The position numbers and the translations under genes are program-made. A DNA stretch of 64,000 nucleotides, taken from Bacteroidota bacterium (lineage in GTDB: Bacteria; Bacteroidota; Ignavibacteria; Tepidaquicellales; Tepidaquicellaceae). How positions within the stretch are numbered: position 1 is the first letter of the stretch; each line of letters begins with the position of its first letter. Below the pieces are notes generated by a model. It was not told where the DNA came from. It saw only the letters and a program-made list of their open reading frames with translations, and searched no databases. Below, piece after piece: positions 44,094 to 53,123 of the stretch. The stretch spans positions 1,277,302-1,341,301 of the forward strand of contig JAFDZP010000002.1 of assembly GCA_018266835.1 (NCBI GenBank), written 5' to 3'.

Positions 44094-44987
44094 ATGGAAA
44101 ATTACATAATTGAAACAAAAGATATCAATAAATCTTACGGGCGGGAGCAGATTTTATTTGATGTGAATCTTAAAATCCCCGAAGGTTCCATATTCGGCTT
44201 TCTTGGGAAAAACGGAGCGGGCAAAACAACTACGCTTAAGATTATAACAGGCTTAATAAAACAGAGTTCAGGTGAGTGTCTTGTGTTTGGAAAAAATATC
44301 AAAAATGAGCGAGTAGAAATTTTAAAAAGCACAGGAGCAATAATAGAGTCACCGGGATTTTATTCAAATCTTACTGCAAAAGAAAATCTACTGTTGTTCC
44401 AGTCATATTATGGAAATAAAGACGCAGGTAGAGTAAACGAATGCCTTGATATAGTTGAGCTTCACAGCGAAAACAAGACCTATGAAAAATTTTCACTTGG
44501 AATGAAGCAGAGACTTGGAATCGCTTTCGCATTATTGAACAAGCCCAGGTTGTTAATTCTGGATGAACCTACTAACGGACTTGACCCTGAAGGAATAATA
44601 AAAATAAGAGAGCTTATAAAAAGATTTTCAAAGGAATTCGGAATAACTATACTTATCTCAAGTCATATATTAACTGAAGTTCAGCAGATTGCAACACATA
44701 TAGGAATTATTGATAAAGGAAAGCTGATACAGCAGGGAAGAGTGGAAGATATGTTCAATGACGATGTAAGAGAATACACAATAAGTGTTTCAGACTTACT
44801 GAATATGAAGAGTTTAATTCCATTGGCAGAAATAAACGAAGAGAAGAATGAACTTAGAATAAAATGTTCAAAGCAGGAAGCTAGCAGGATTTTAAAAACA
44901 ATACTTGAGAACAATATTGAAATTTACTCGATGACATATAATAATAATCTTGAAGATCTATTTTTTAATTTAACCGCCGGGAAATAG
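44094..44987 (+). CDS. ABC transporter ATP-binding protein (BcrA/ABC-2 type)
   Basis: A 297-residue ATPase with Walker A GKNGAGKTT (37-45), signature FSLGMKQRLGIA, Walker B LLILDEPTNGLDPEG and the H-loop SSHILTE. The C-terminal ~75 residues form an extra domain as in bacitracin/lantibiotic exporter ATPases. It energises the ABC-2 permease encoded 25 nt downstream. Substrate may be an antibiotic, peptide or lipid, but none can be assigned. It is divergent from the five-gene envelope operon. Confidence 0.95.
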   Translation: MENYIIETKDINKSYGREQILFDVNLKIPEGSIFGFLGKNGAGKTTTLKIITGLIKQSSGECLVFGKNIKNERVEILKSTGAIIESPGFYSNLTAKENLLLFQSYYGNKDAGRVNECLDIVELHSENKTYEKFSLGMKQRLGIAFALLNKPRLLILDEPTNGLDPEGIIKIRELIKRFSKEFGITILISSHILTEVQQIATHIGIIDKGKLIQQGRVEDMFNDDVREYTISVSDLLNMKSLIPLAEINEEKNELRIKCSKQEASRILKTILENNIEIYSMTYNNNLEDLFFNLTAGK

Positions 44988-45012
44988 CCAGAGGAATAGC
45001 CAAAGGAAAAAA

Positions 45013-45741
45013 ATGATATCAATATTAAAAAATGAACTGACGAAAATTAAGCGGGAAAAAATAAATTATCTTATAATTTTTATTTCGCTTTTTATTCCTC
45101 TGTTAAATTTTTTGCTTACAGTAAATTTGCGCGCACGGGCAAAAGATCCTTCAATATTTACAATTGATTATTACTTTAATAATAATGTAACATATTTATC
45201 TATTATATTCGGACCGATGCTAATAGCGTTTGTCGGGATTTATTTGTTTTTGAAAGAGTATAAAGACGATACTTTAAAAATGCTGCTGCTGACTCCGTTA
45301 ACAAAAAACAAAATATTCTGGGGGAAATTGTTATTTACACTTTTATTCGGAATGTGTGTTGTGATGATTTCATTTTTATTTTCCATTCCACTTGCAATGA
45401 TTGGTGGTTTTCAGGGAATGAGCGGAGAGATTATATGGGTATATTTCATAAAGCATTTTAAAGCGGGGTTTTTACTGGTCTCATTTATTCCGTTCACATT
45501 TTTTATAACGCTGCTGTTCAGAAATATTTTGTTCGCCTTGTTCGTTTCGCTGATGTGCATGATTTCGGGATTTCTTATAGTAGGCAGCAAATATACACCT
45601 TATTATCCATGGTCTGCATCTGTATTGTTAAATGCTCAGCAAACCGAAATTAATTTATTAATACCAATAGCAACGCTGACTTTAAATTTTGTTTTATTTG
45701 CAATACTTTCGTATATAAAATTTACAAAACAGGAAGTTTAA
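45013..45741 (+). CDS. ABC-2 type transporter permease
   Basis: A 242-residue membrane protein with six predicted helices. It starts MISILKNELTKIKREKINYL, and contains LKEYKDDTLKMLLLTPLTKNKIFWGKLL, the coupling-helix region typical of BcrB-type ABC-2 permeases (KE+...T K.. P ..+). It pairs with the ATPase just upstream as a half-size exporter. A homodimeric permease is likely, since no second permease is present. An AGGAAAAAA element lies just before ATG 45013. Confidence 0.88.
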   Translation: MISILKNELTKIKREKINYLIIFISLFIPLLNFLLTVNLRARAKDPSIFTIDYYFNNNVTYLSIIFGPMLIAFVGIYLFLKEYKDDTLKMLLLTPLTKNKIFWGKLLFTLLFGMCVVMISFLFSIPLAMIGGFQGMSGEIIWVYFIKHFKAGFLLVSFIPFTFFITLLFRNILFALFVSLMCMISGFLIVGSKYTPYYPWSASVLLNAQQTEINLLIPIATLTLNFVLFAILSYIKFTKQEV

Positions 45742-45755
45742 TTATAAAAAATAAA

Positions 45756-46205
45756 ATGATCACAGATAACATAAAAAATGCCGCGCAGTATTTTTCTTAC
45801 GGGAACAGATTTCAGAAAGCCCTGGAGTATTTACAGGTAACGGATTTCGGATTAATAGAAAACGGCACCCATGAACTTGACGGTAAAAATATTTTTGCAA
45901 TAGTAAGTGAGTACGATACAAAACCAATGGAAGAAGGAAAGTGGGAATCACACAAGAAATATTATGACGTGCAGTTCGTCGCAAGCGGCGAAGAGAAGAT
46001 AGGATATGTTTACAAAGAAAAAGTAAAAATATTACAGGAATATGATGAAGAAAATGATTACATGCTTTGGGACGGCGAAGGGGATTTTTTGACTGCAAAG
46101 GCAGGGGATTTTTTAATCCTCGGTCCCGATGACGTGCACATGCCTTCAATTCAGATAAACGGACCCTCAAAAGTAAAAAAAGTTGTGGTAAAAGTTTTAA
46201 TATAA
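45756..46205 (+). CDS. YhcH/YjgK/YiaL family protein (DUF386, cupin-like)
   Basis: A 149-residue protein with the family pattern: GTHELDGKNIFAIVSEYDTKP, then ESHKKYYDVQFVASGEEKIGYV and a C-terminal GDFLILGPDDVHMPSIQI. The conserved His, Asp and Glu form a metal site on a jellyroll. Some members are anomerases or sugar isomerases for N-acetylneuraminate or are annotated as beta-galactosidase subunit beta; the precise sugar is unknown. It follows the permease by 14 nt. Confidence 0.92.
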   Translation: MITDNIKNAAQYFSYGNRFQKALEYLQVTDFGLIENGTHELDGKNIFAIVSEYDTKPMEEGKWESHKKYYDVQFVASGEEKIGYVYKEKVKILQEYDEENDYMLWDGEGDFLTAKAGDFLILGPDDVHMPSIQINGPSKVKKVVVKVLI

Positions 46206-46209
46206 AAAT

Positions 46210-46677
46210 ATGTTCGAGCAGTTAATTGAAACGTTTGATATTAACAACAGAATTAATATCTATCTTTTAAGTTCACTCAAAGAAGAACATTTCAAAGACC
46301 AGGACGGAGGCAAAGGAAGAACTGTTGGTGAGCAGTTTGCGCATATCCATAATGTGCGGCTGATGTGGCTGAAAGTTTCTGCGACTGAACTTATGCAGGG
46401 ATTGAATAAGGTTGAAAAAGAAAATCCCATTACTATAAAACTTCTCGAAAAAGAATTAAAGGCATCAGGTGAAGCAGTAAAAAAGTTAATTGAGCTGAGC
46501 TATAAAGAGAAGGACGGAAAGATTAAAGGATTCAAACCGCATTACGCTGCTTTTGTCGGATATTTAATTTCACATGATTCTCATCACCGAGGACAGATTA
46601 TGCTGGCGCTAAAACAATCAGGACATCCCGTTGATAAAAAAATTCAGTTTGGGTTATGGGAATGGGGAGTAAGATAA
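46210..46677 (+). CDS. DinB-like/YfiT metal-binding four-helix-bundle protein
   Basis: A 155-residue protein with the DinB/bacillithiol S-transferase fold. VGEQFAHIHNVRLMWL supplies the first histidine; SHDSHHRGQIMLALKQSGHP supplies the other two in the HxxxH arrangement. These proteins are thiol-dependent transferases or are of unknown role. It starts 4 nt after the YhcH gene, so the ABC, YhcH and DinB genes may share one transcript. Confidence 0.9.
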   Translation: MFEQLIETFDINNRINIYLLSSLKEEHFKDQDGGKGRTVGEQFAHIHNVRLMWLKVSATELMQGLNKVEKENPITIKLLEKELKASGEAVKKLIELSYKEKDGKIKGFKPHYAAFVGYLISHDSHHRGQIMLALKQSGHPVDKKIQFGLWEWGVR

Positions 46678-46724
46678 GTATTTTTTTTGTTAATTAATAA
46701 AAATACTTTATAATTTATAATACT

Positions 46725-46949
46725 ATGCAAAGAGTAACAGTAAATCCAGAAATTTGTAACGGCAAACCTACAATCAGAGGTTTAAGAATTACCGTTAAGA
46801 CAATTCTTGAATATCTTGCTGCAGGTGATTCAGTTGAAAATATTCTTAAGGCATATCCTGTTCTGGAAGCTGAGGATATAAAAGCTGCATTGGATTTTGC
46901 TGCGAAGTCAATGGATAGAGAGCTCACTTCTTTCAAAACAGTTGCGTAA
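46725..46949 (+). CDS. DUF433 antitoxin (VapB-like)
   Basis: A 74-residue DUF433 protein: VTVNPEICNGKPTIRGLRITVKTILEYLAAGDSVENILKAYP is the family core, with a winged-helix-like end (LEAEDIKAALDFAA). DUF433 proteins are antitoxins often paired with PIN-like DUF5615 toxins. The next gene starts 5 nt later and encodes exactly such a protein, so this is a complete toxin-antitoxin module. An autoregulating role at the promoter is expected from the family. No obvious operator palindrome is seen in the 47-nt upstream gap. Confidence 0.92.
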   Translation: MQRVTVNPEICNGKPTIRGLRITVKTILEYLAAGDSVENILKAYPVLEAEDIKAALDFAAKSMDRELTSFKTVA

Positions 46950-46954
46950 AGCAA

Positions 46955-47293
46955 ATGAAATTTCTTGTAGATGTAAACCTTCCTAAATATTTTGCTTTCT
47001 TCAATTCTCCTGATTTTGTACATCTTATGGATATAAATCCCCAAATGTCAGATACAAATGTTTGGAACTATGCTAAGAAAAATAGTCTTATTATCTTAAC
47101 CAAGGATTCAGATTTTTATTATAAATCAATTTCTGAAGAAAAATCTGTTAAAGTAATTTACTTCAGATTAGGAAATCAGAAACTCTCAGAACTGCATTCA
47201 TACTTTACAAAAAATTGGGACTTAATAAAAAATCAAATTGAACATAACTGGCTAATATTGGCTTCTAATGACGAAATTGAAATAATTTTATAA
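46955..47293 (+). CDS. DUF5615 PIN-like toxin
   Basis: A 112-residue protein with MKFLVDVNLPKYFA, the Asp-rich start of a PIN-like nuclease fold, and LIILTKDSDFYY, carrying further acidic residues. VIYFRLGNQKLSEL follows. PIN-domain toxins cleave RNA using a Mg2+ site of clustered acidic residues. The neighbouring DUF433 gene is the antitoxin. The downstream acyltransferase gene begins 6 nt after the stop, which places the module inside a run of same-strand genes. Confidence 0.9.
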   Translation: MKFLVDVNLPKYFAFFNSPDFVHLMDINPQMSDTNVWNYAKKNSLIILTKDSDFYYKSISEEKSVKVIYFRLGNQKLSELHSYFTKNWDLIKNQIEHNWLILASNDEIEIIL

Positions 47294-47299
47294 TATACT

Positions 47300-48124
47300 T
47301 TGAACGAATTCCCTACAGAACTAATATCAAAAAAAGATTTCACTCAATTTCTTAATCTTCAGGACAGCAAACTAAAATTTCTTGTTCCGGGAATTATGAA
47401 ATTATTAAAGCTCGATAAGCTGAATGATTTCTATGGACCCGTCTCGCAACTGCATGGAAATGAATTCATCGAAAAAGGATTTGAACGGCTGGGAATAAAA
47501 TATGAAATAAGCCAAAGCGATTTAGATAAAATTCCGAAAGAAGGTCCGTTCATTGTTACATCAAATCACCCGCTCGGAGTAATAGACGGCTTCACAATGA
47601 TTAACGTGTTTACCAAAATCCGCCCCGATTTTAAAGTTGTAGCAGATAAGCTATTTCTCGGAGTGCCGCAGATTGTTCCTCACTTAATTATCGTCGATGC
47701 CTTCAGCGATAATAAAATCGCTTCAAATTCTTCCACTATAAAAGATTTACTTACCTACGTAAAAAACGGCGGAAGCATCGGACTTTTTCCTGCGGGAGAT
47801 GTGTCTCACTTTCAGACAAAAAATTTTAAAGTTGAAGATAAAGCCTGGAGTCCCGTACTGGGAAAAATTATTTCAAGGTTAAAAGCTCCTGTACTCCCTA
47901 TGTACTGCTCGGGAAGGAACAGCATTATGTATCAGTTCTATGCAATGCTTCAGGATAATATCAGGCTTGCAAAGCTGCCATCAGAAATGCTGAACAAAAA
48001 AGGTACGATTACAAAAATAAAATTAGGGGAGATTATGCAGCCGGAAGAGCTTGGGAAGTTTACGTCTAATGAAGAGCTTATTAATTTTCTGAGAGAAAAA
48101 ACTTACGCTTTAGAGAATACTTAA
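47300..48124 (+). CDS. PlsC-like acyltransferase (1-acylglycerol-3-phosphate type)
   Basis: A 274-residue protein with the acyltransferase motif SNHPLGVIDGF (NHxxxxD type, about 94-104), and FPAGDVSHF (about 164-172) in the place of the FPEGTRS motif of PlsC. PVLPMYCSGRNSIMY follows. This pattern matches the Bacteroidota/hemolysin-like LPLAT family, some of which make ornithine- or glycine-type aminolipids. It lacks strong membrane helices. The start is TTG at 47300, 6 nt after the toxin gene. It is convergent with the P450 gene, 2 nt apart. Confidence 0.82.
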   Translation: MNEFPTELISKKDFTQFLNLQDSKLKFLVPGIMKLLKLDKLNDFYGPVSQLHGNEFIEKGFERLGIKYEISQSDLDKIPKEGPFIVTSNHPLGVIDGFTMINVFTKIRPDFKVVADKLFLGVPQIVPHLIIVDAFSDNKIASNSSTIKDLLTYVKNGGSIGLFPAGDVSHFQTKNFKVEDKAWSPVLGKIISRLKAPVLPMYCSGRNSIMYQFYAMLQDNIRLAKLPSEMLNKKGTITKIKLGEIMQPEELGKFTSNEELINFLREKTYALENT

Positions 48125-48126
48125 AT

Positions 48127-49488
48127 CTACTTAACTTCAACAACCATTTTAACTCCGTACTTTGGTCTAAGTGTAAGAGAAGATGAAAGTTTTATCTTAT
48201 GTCCTTTCTTTAAAGTCATCTTAAACTCCCTGCTTATTAAAGATAGTATTACTGCTCCGTGCAGCATTGCAAATCCTTCGCCTATACAAACTCTCTGTCC
48301 CGCACCGAACGGAATAAAGCTGAATTTTTTTATACTTTTCTTTCTTTCCGGATTAAATCTTTCGGGGTCAAACCTCTCGGGATTTTCAAAGTACTTCGGA
48401 TTTCTTTGCAGTAAATACGGAGTGATAAAAATCGAGCTGTCTTTATGAATAAGATAATCATCTAAATAAAAATCTTTCTCTGCAGTCCTTGGAAGCAGCC
48501 ATACAGGCGGATACATTCTCATTGTTTCATTCAGAACAAGTCTCGTAAAAGTCAGTTTTTCAAAATCTTCAAATTCAATATCTCTTTTACCTATGACATC
48601 ATCTACTTCTTTAAGAAATTTTCCGGCATCATTTTTATTCTGATCAAGTAAATAAAATCCCCACGTCATTACCTTTGCGCTGGTATCAGTTCCTGCCATA
48701 TACACTGTGAATATTTCATCGTAAAGTTGCTCGCGCGACATCGGCTTTCCTTCTTCATCGCGGGCATCGAGCATTATTCCAAGTATATCATCACGTTTTA
48801 TATTTTCCTTTTGACGCTTATCAATAATTTTATAAATTTCGTTATCTAACTCTTCCTTTGCTTTCTTAATTCTGTTAATAGAAGGGAAAGGAAGTTTCAA
48901 AGCCTTATGCGGATCTAATAAATAAATAGGATTCAGTTTATGAAAAAGATCTCCGAATTTCTTCGCGCAGTCACAGAGCCTTTTATTTTTATCTTCTGAA
49001 AAAGTCGTTGAGAAAATAATTTCGACAAATAAGTTCAGCATTTCTTCATGCATCTCAAGAACATTTTCCTTTTTTATCCGTTCCTTCCAGTCTGCAATTA
49101 AATTATGAACACACTTTCGTACGATGCTGAAATACAGCTCCCATCTTGAACGGTGAAAGGCGGGATTTATCATCTTCCTTTGTGAATGATGAAACGGTCC
49201 CTCGCTTGTCAGAATTCCGTTACCGAGAATTATGCGTCCGCGCTGAAAGCCGACTCCTTTTGTGAAATTTTCAGGGTCTCTTACTAAGATATGGTCAATG
49301 TATTTTAAATCGGCAATGAGATAAATTCTGTGGCCTGATGCCTTAAGCATTACAATATCACCGAATTCTTTGTGAAGTTTTGTAAGGAAACTTAAGCCGT
49401 CCGTAAGGAATGAGAGGTAAGCATTTGCCCCAAGAAATTTATGCTTCGGTCCCGGCGGTTCGAGAATATTTTTGGGTTTACTATCCAA
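48127..49488 (-). CDS. Cytochrome P450
   Basis: A 453-residue P450. The heme-binding loop is FIPFGAGQRVCIGEGFAM with the axial cysteine near residue 410. The I-helix is YMAGTDTSAKVMTWG (AGxxT), the ExxR is NETMRMYPPVW, and the PERF motif RFDPERFNPER is present. These features resemble the CYP102/CYP4-like group that hydroxylates fatty acids or sterols, though the substrate is not established. No reductase domain is fused, so an external ferredoxin or flavodoxin system is needed. The start is TTG at 49488, and it is divergent from the penicillin-acylase gene. Confidence 0.93.
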   Translation of the reverse strand: MDSKPKNILEPPGPKHKFLGANAYLSFLTDGLSFLTKLHKEFGDIVMLKASGHRIYLIADLKYIDHILVRDPENFTKGVGFQRGRIILGNGILTSEGPFHHSQRKMINPAFHRSRWELYFSIVRKCVHNLIADWKERIKKENVLEMHEEMLNLFVEIIFSTTFSEDKNKRLCDCAKKFGDLFHKLNPIYLLDPHKALKLPFPSINRIKKAKEELDNEIYKIIDKRQKENIKRDDILGIMLDARDEEGKPMSREQLYDEIFTVYMAGTDTSAKVMTWGFYLLDQNKNDAGKFLKEVDDVIGKRDIEFEDFEKLTFTRLVLNETMRMYPPVWLLPRTAEKDFYLDDYLIHKDSSIFITPYLLQRNPKYFENPERFDPERFNPERKKSIKKFSFIPFGAGQRVCIGEGFAMLHGAVILSLISREFKMTLKKGHKIKLSSSLTLRPKYGVKMVVEVK

Positions 49489-49598
49489 GGTTTGTAAAAC
49501 AAACTTAAGCCATCAGTTTTTGAGATAAAAGGAAGAATAAAGTACGGATTTTTTTTATTTTTCTGTATTTTTCCCTCTCATTACTTTTTGATTTTACG

Positions 49599-49606
49599 TA
49601 TTTTTG
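49599..49606 (+). promoter_or_regulatory. Candidate -7 box upstream of the penicillin-acylase gene
   Basis: TATTTTTG matches the Bacteroidota -7 consensus TAnnTTTG and lies 20 nt before the TTG start at 49626, implying a very short leader. No clear TTG -33 element lies 19-20 nt upstream, so this remains a candidate. Confidence 0.35.
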
Positions 49607-49625
49607 TTAAAATTTCGCTCAAGAC

Positions 49626-52184
49626 TTGAAAAAATTTCTTTCCGGAGTTTACGGATATCTTATATTAATCATCGTTGCAGGAGTAACTCTCTTCTTTTTA
49701 TTCAGCAATCTCACAAAAAAATCTTTTTATCCTGAAACAGGGAATTTCAAAGTTAAAGGAATTTCCAAAACTGTTACTGTGTACAAAGATGATTTTGGTG
49801 TATCGCATGTAAGCGCTGAGAACGAAGCAGATATGTATTACACAATGGGATATATGCATGCGCAGGACAGGCTTTGGCAGATGGATATATCACGAAGAGT
49901 TGCAGAGGGAAAGCTCTCCGAAATTTTTGGCAAAGACGCTCTTGAATATGACAAGCTTTTCAGAACAATCGGTATTAACCGAATTGTAAAGCAGTTGTAT
50001 GCGCAGATATCTCCTAAGTCAAAAGAAATTTTGCAGCAATATGCCAACGGAGTAAATTATTTTATCGGCACTCACTCACAAAAGCTTCCGCTTGAGTTCG
50101 ATATTTTAAACTACAAACCTTACGAATGGAAACCTGAGCATTCATTAATGATTGTAAGATTAATGGGCTGGGAGCTGAACATTTCGTGGTACACAGATTT
50201 TCTTTTCGGTGAGATTGTAAAGAAATTCGGATATGAGAAAGCAAAAGAGTTTTTTCCAAATTATCCTGAAGATAAACCATTTATAATTTCCGATAACAAA
50301 GATAAGGCGGGGGAAAAAATTGACACATTAAATATTAAGAAGACTCCACCAAAAACTCAGCCTGTTGAGAAAACCAAGCCAAAGAAAAAGACAGCTGATG
50401 CTTCAATTGAAGACGGATACAAAAACCTTGTTGATTTAGGAAGTGACTTTTACAAAACAACAATTGATGCAAAAACTTTTTTGGGAATTGAAGGCACTCA
50501 CATCGGAAGTAATTCGTGGGTAGTCGGCGGCAAAAAAACTGAAAGCAAAAAACCGATATTAGCAAACGACCCGCACTTATCTTTATCTACTCCTGCGAAG
50601 TGGTACGAAATTCATTTATACAATAAGCAAAACAATTCAAATGTAAGCGGCTTCTCTTTACCGGGATGTCCTTTAATTGTCATAGGACATAATGATGTTA
50701 TAAGCTGGGGCATTACGAACTTAATGAACGACGATTCTGATTTTTATATTCTTAACAGAGATTCATCTGATAATAAAAAATATGTTTACAATAACACTTC
50801 TCTGCCAATTGATTCTTTAAATGAGAGTATTAAGATTAAAGATATTAACGATGAGTATGATCTGACGGTTTTTGAAACAAAGCTCGGACCTGTAATTTCA
50901 AATTTAAGTTCGGCGGGATTTTCGTCAAAGCTGAAATTCACAAGCGCTTCAAACCAGATTGTAACTTTCAGATGGACAGGGTTTGAAATGTCAGATGAAA
51001 TTCAGAGTTTTTACGATCTGAACTCATCAAAAAATTTCGACCAGTTTAAAAATTCTTTCAGGACTTATAATCTTCCTGCTTTGAATTTCACTTATGCAGA
51101 TACAAACGGAAATATAGGATATCAGGCAGCGGGGAAAGTCCCAATAAGAAAAAATCTCACCGATGAAAACATGGCATTCTATCCGTCCAACGGTGAAATA
51201 GAGTGGACGGGATTTATTCCGTATAATGAGCTGCCGAATTCATACAATCCGAAAGAAGATTACATTATAACTGCAAACAACAAGCCTGAGAAGAATTACA
51301 AATATTATATTTCAAATCTGTACGAACCGTATTACAGAGCGCAGAGGATAGAAGACTTACTTAACCAAAGAAACAATTTCACAGCTGAAGAAATAAAACT
51401 AATTCAGAGAGATGTTTACTCGCTTCAGGCAAAAGAGTTTTGTAAATATTTATTCGATGCATATGCCAATGTGAAGACAGTAGATAAGCAGGAACTGTAC
51501 TTTCTTGATCAGTTAAAGAAATGGGATTATGAATTGAAATATGTTTCTCCGCTTGCTTCTGTTTACTCGCAATTTGAAATTGAGCTCTACAGAAACATAT
51601 ACAAAGAAAAACTTGGCGATAATTTATTCAGAGATTATTTATTTGTAAAAAATATTCCGGTTAGAAACACAAGCAAGCTGCTTGCGGAAAATAAATCATG
51701 GCTGTTTGAAAGTCTTTCACGGGATTTTCTGCTCAGAAAAAGTTTTGTTGATGCTATTAATGCTTTGAAGAAAAAATTCGGTACCGACGATATGAGCAAA
51801 TGGGCATGGGGAAATATACATGAAGTTTTGTTAAAGCATCCATTAGGAAGCGTACCAGCATTGAGCAATGTTTTGAATATTGGACCATTTGAAATCGGAG
51901 GAAGCGGAACTACTATAGCATGCGCAGAGTACAGTTTCAGCAGCGCATTGGAGAAAGGTACGTATGATGTATTTCTCGGTTCATCTATGAGAATGATTGT
52001 GGACCTGGGAGATCAAAAAAAATATTTTACGATTATTCCGACCGGACAATCAGGCCAACCGCTGCATGAAAACTTCAGTGACCAGGCAAGAAGATGGCTA
52101 AACGGCGATTACAAAATTGTGATAACTGATTTTAACAAAATGAAAGAAGCGGGATATAAAACTATCACGCTTATACCGGAATAA
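49626..52184 (+). CDS. Penicillin acylase family N-terminal nucleophile hydrolase
   Basis: An 852-residue exported precursor (membrane/signal segment 8-28). The alpha-chain part has KDDFGVSHVSAENEADMYYTMGYMHAQDRLWQMD. A Lys/Pro-rich spacer (about 225-265) precedes the autocleavage site; the beta chain would start at the nucleophile S295 in GSNSWVVGGKKT. ANDPHLSLSTPAKWYE and NFTYADTNGNIGYQ are further family motifs. Members cleave penicillin side chains, acyl-homoserine lactones or other amides. Which substrate applies is unknown. The start is TTG at 49626. It is followed 2 nt later by rsmA, an unrelated but cotranscribed gene. Confidence 0.9.
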   Translation: MKKFLSGVYGYLILIIVAGVTLFFLFSNLTKKSFYPETGNFKVKGISKTVTVYKDDFGVSHVSAENEADMYYTMGYMHAQDRLWQMDISRRVAEGKLSEIFGKDALEYDKLFRTIGINRIVKQLYAQISPKSKEILQQYANGVNYFIGTHSQKLPLEFDILNYKPYEWKPEHSLMIVRLMGWELNISWYTDFLFGEIVKKFGYEKAKEFFPNYPEDKPFIISDNKDKAGEKIDTLNIKKTPPKTQPVEKTKPKKKTADASIEDGYKNLVDLGSDFYKTTIDAKTFLGIEGTHIGSNSWVVGGKKTESKKPILANDPHLSLSTPAKWYEIHLYNKQNNSNVSGFSLPGCPLIVIGHNDVISWGITNLMNDDSDFYILNRDSSDNKKYVYNNTSLPIDSLNESIKIKDINDEYDLTVFETKLGPVISNLSSAGFSSKLKFTSASNQIVTFRWTGFEMSDEIQSFYDLNSSKNFDQFKNSFRTYNLPALNFTYADTNGNIGYQAAGKVPIRKNLTDENMAFYPSNGEIEWTGFIPYNELPNSYNPKEDYIITANNKPEKNYKYYISNLYEPYYRAQRIEDLLNQRNNFTAEEIKLIQRDVYSLQAKEFCKYLFDAYANVKTVDKQELYFLDQLKKWDYELKYVSPLASVYSQFEIELYRNIYKEKLGDNLFRDYLFVKNIPVRNTSKLLAENKSWLFESLSRDFLLRKSFVDAINALKKKFGTDDMSKWAWGNIHEVLLKHPLGSVPALSNVLNIGPFEIGGSGTTIACAEYSFSSALEKGTYDVFLGSSMRMIVDLGDQKKYFTIIPTGQSGQPLHENFSDQARRWLNGDYKIVITDFNKMKEAGYKTITLIPE

Positions 52185-52186
52185 AA

Positions 52187-53044
52187 ATGAAAGAGCTTAG
52201 AGAATTTAATGTTGAGTTAAAAAGAGAACTTACGAATGCATCGGATAAGTTTCAAAAATACCGTCCGAAAAAATTTTTAGGGCAGAATTTTCTGGTAGAT
52301 GAAAATATAGCTAAGAAAATTGTTGCTTCGCTTGATATTCAGAAAGATGATTACTTAATTGAGATCGGTCCAGGACAGTCATCTCTTACTAAATATCTTA
52401 TCACTCTCACAGATAGTTTTGTAGCCGTTGAGCTTGATAAACATATTGTAGAAAAGCTTAGAGCAGAAGGCAAAATTGATGTAATTCACAAAGACTTCCT
52501 TGACCTGGATTTTGACAAGGACATTCCGAAGTTTATCGATAAAACAAAGAAGCTTAAAATAATCGGCAACATTCCGTATAACATAACTTCCCAGATTTTA
52601 TTTATGCTGTTTGACAACGCCGAGAGAGTAGATTCTGCCTTACTGATGATGCAGAAGGAAGTTGCGAAGAGACTGACTGCCGTACCCAATACAAAAGATT
52701 ACGGAATACTTGCTATACAAACGCAGGTTTTTACCAATCCAAAATTATTATTCAACGTTCCGCCGACTGCATTTTTTCCAAAGCCGAAGATAGATTCAAC
52801 AGTAGTAAAATTTGAGTTTCATAAAGTGAAACATAAAATTGAAAATTATCCTTTGTTTAAGAGTCTTGTGAAGGCAAGTTTTGGCCAGCGAAGAAAGACA
52901 ATGCGAAACTCATTAAAGAAATTTTTTGAAGATAATAAACTCAGCTTTGATAATTTTGATTTTGATTTCAGCAGAAGAGCTGAAAGTGTTTCGATAGATG
53001 AGTATATAAAATTAAATGAAGCAATAAATAAGCAGTTTGTTTAA
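52187..53044 (+). CDS. rsmA: 16S rRNA dimethyladenosine transferase (RsmA/KsgA)
   Basis: A 285-residue enzyme dimethylating two adjacent adenines in the 3' helix of 16S rRNA. The signatures are KKFLGQNFLVDENIAKKIV, LIEIGPGQSSLTKYL, NIPYNITSQILFMLF and FFPKPKIDSTVVKF, with KASFGQRRKTMRNSLK at the C-terminus. About 24 extra residues precede the usual start (MKELREFNVELKRELT...); no alternative start is more plausible. It starts 2 nt after the acylase gene. Confidence 0.96.
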   Translation: MKELREFNVELKRELTNASDKFQKYRPKKFLGQNFLVDENIAKKIVASLDIQKDDYLIEIGPGQSSLTKYLITLTDSFVAVELDKHIVEKLRAEGKIDVIHKDFLDLDFDKDIPKFIDKTKKLKIIGNIPYNITSQILFMLFDNAERVDSALLMMQKEVAKRLTAVPNTKDYGILAIQTQVFTNPKLLFNVPPTAFFPKPKIDSTVVKFEFHKVKHKIENYPLFKSLVKASFGQRRKTMRNSLKKFFEDNKLSFDNFDFDFSRRAESVSIDEYIKLNEAINKQFV

Positions 53045-53123
53045 CGCTTCATAGCTTTTCTCCATCCTTTTTTGAATTTTAATCCTGAATTAATTGCCAT
53101 AATTTGTTGTTCATATATTTTAG

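Noticed and set aside
46715-47044. Minus-strand open frame over the toxin-antitoxin genes
   Set aside because: It is fully overlapped by the well-supported DUF433 and DUF5615 genes in the other strand and shows no family similarity.
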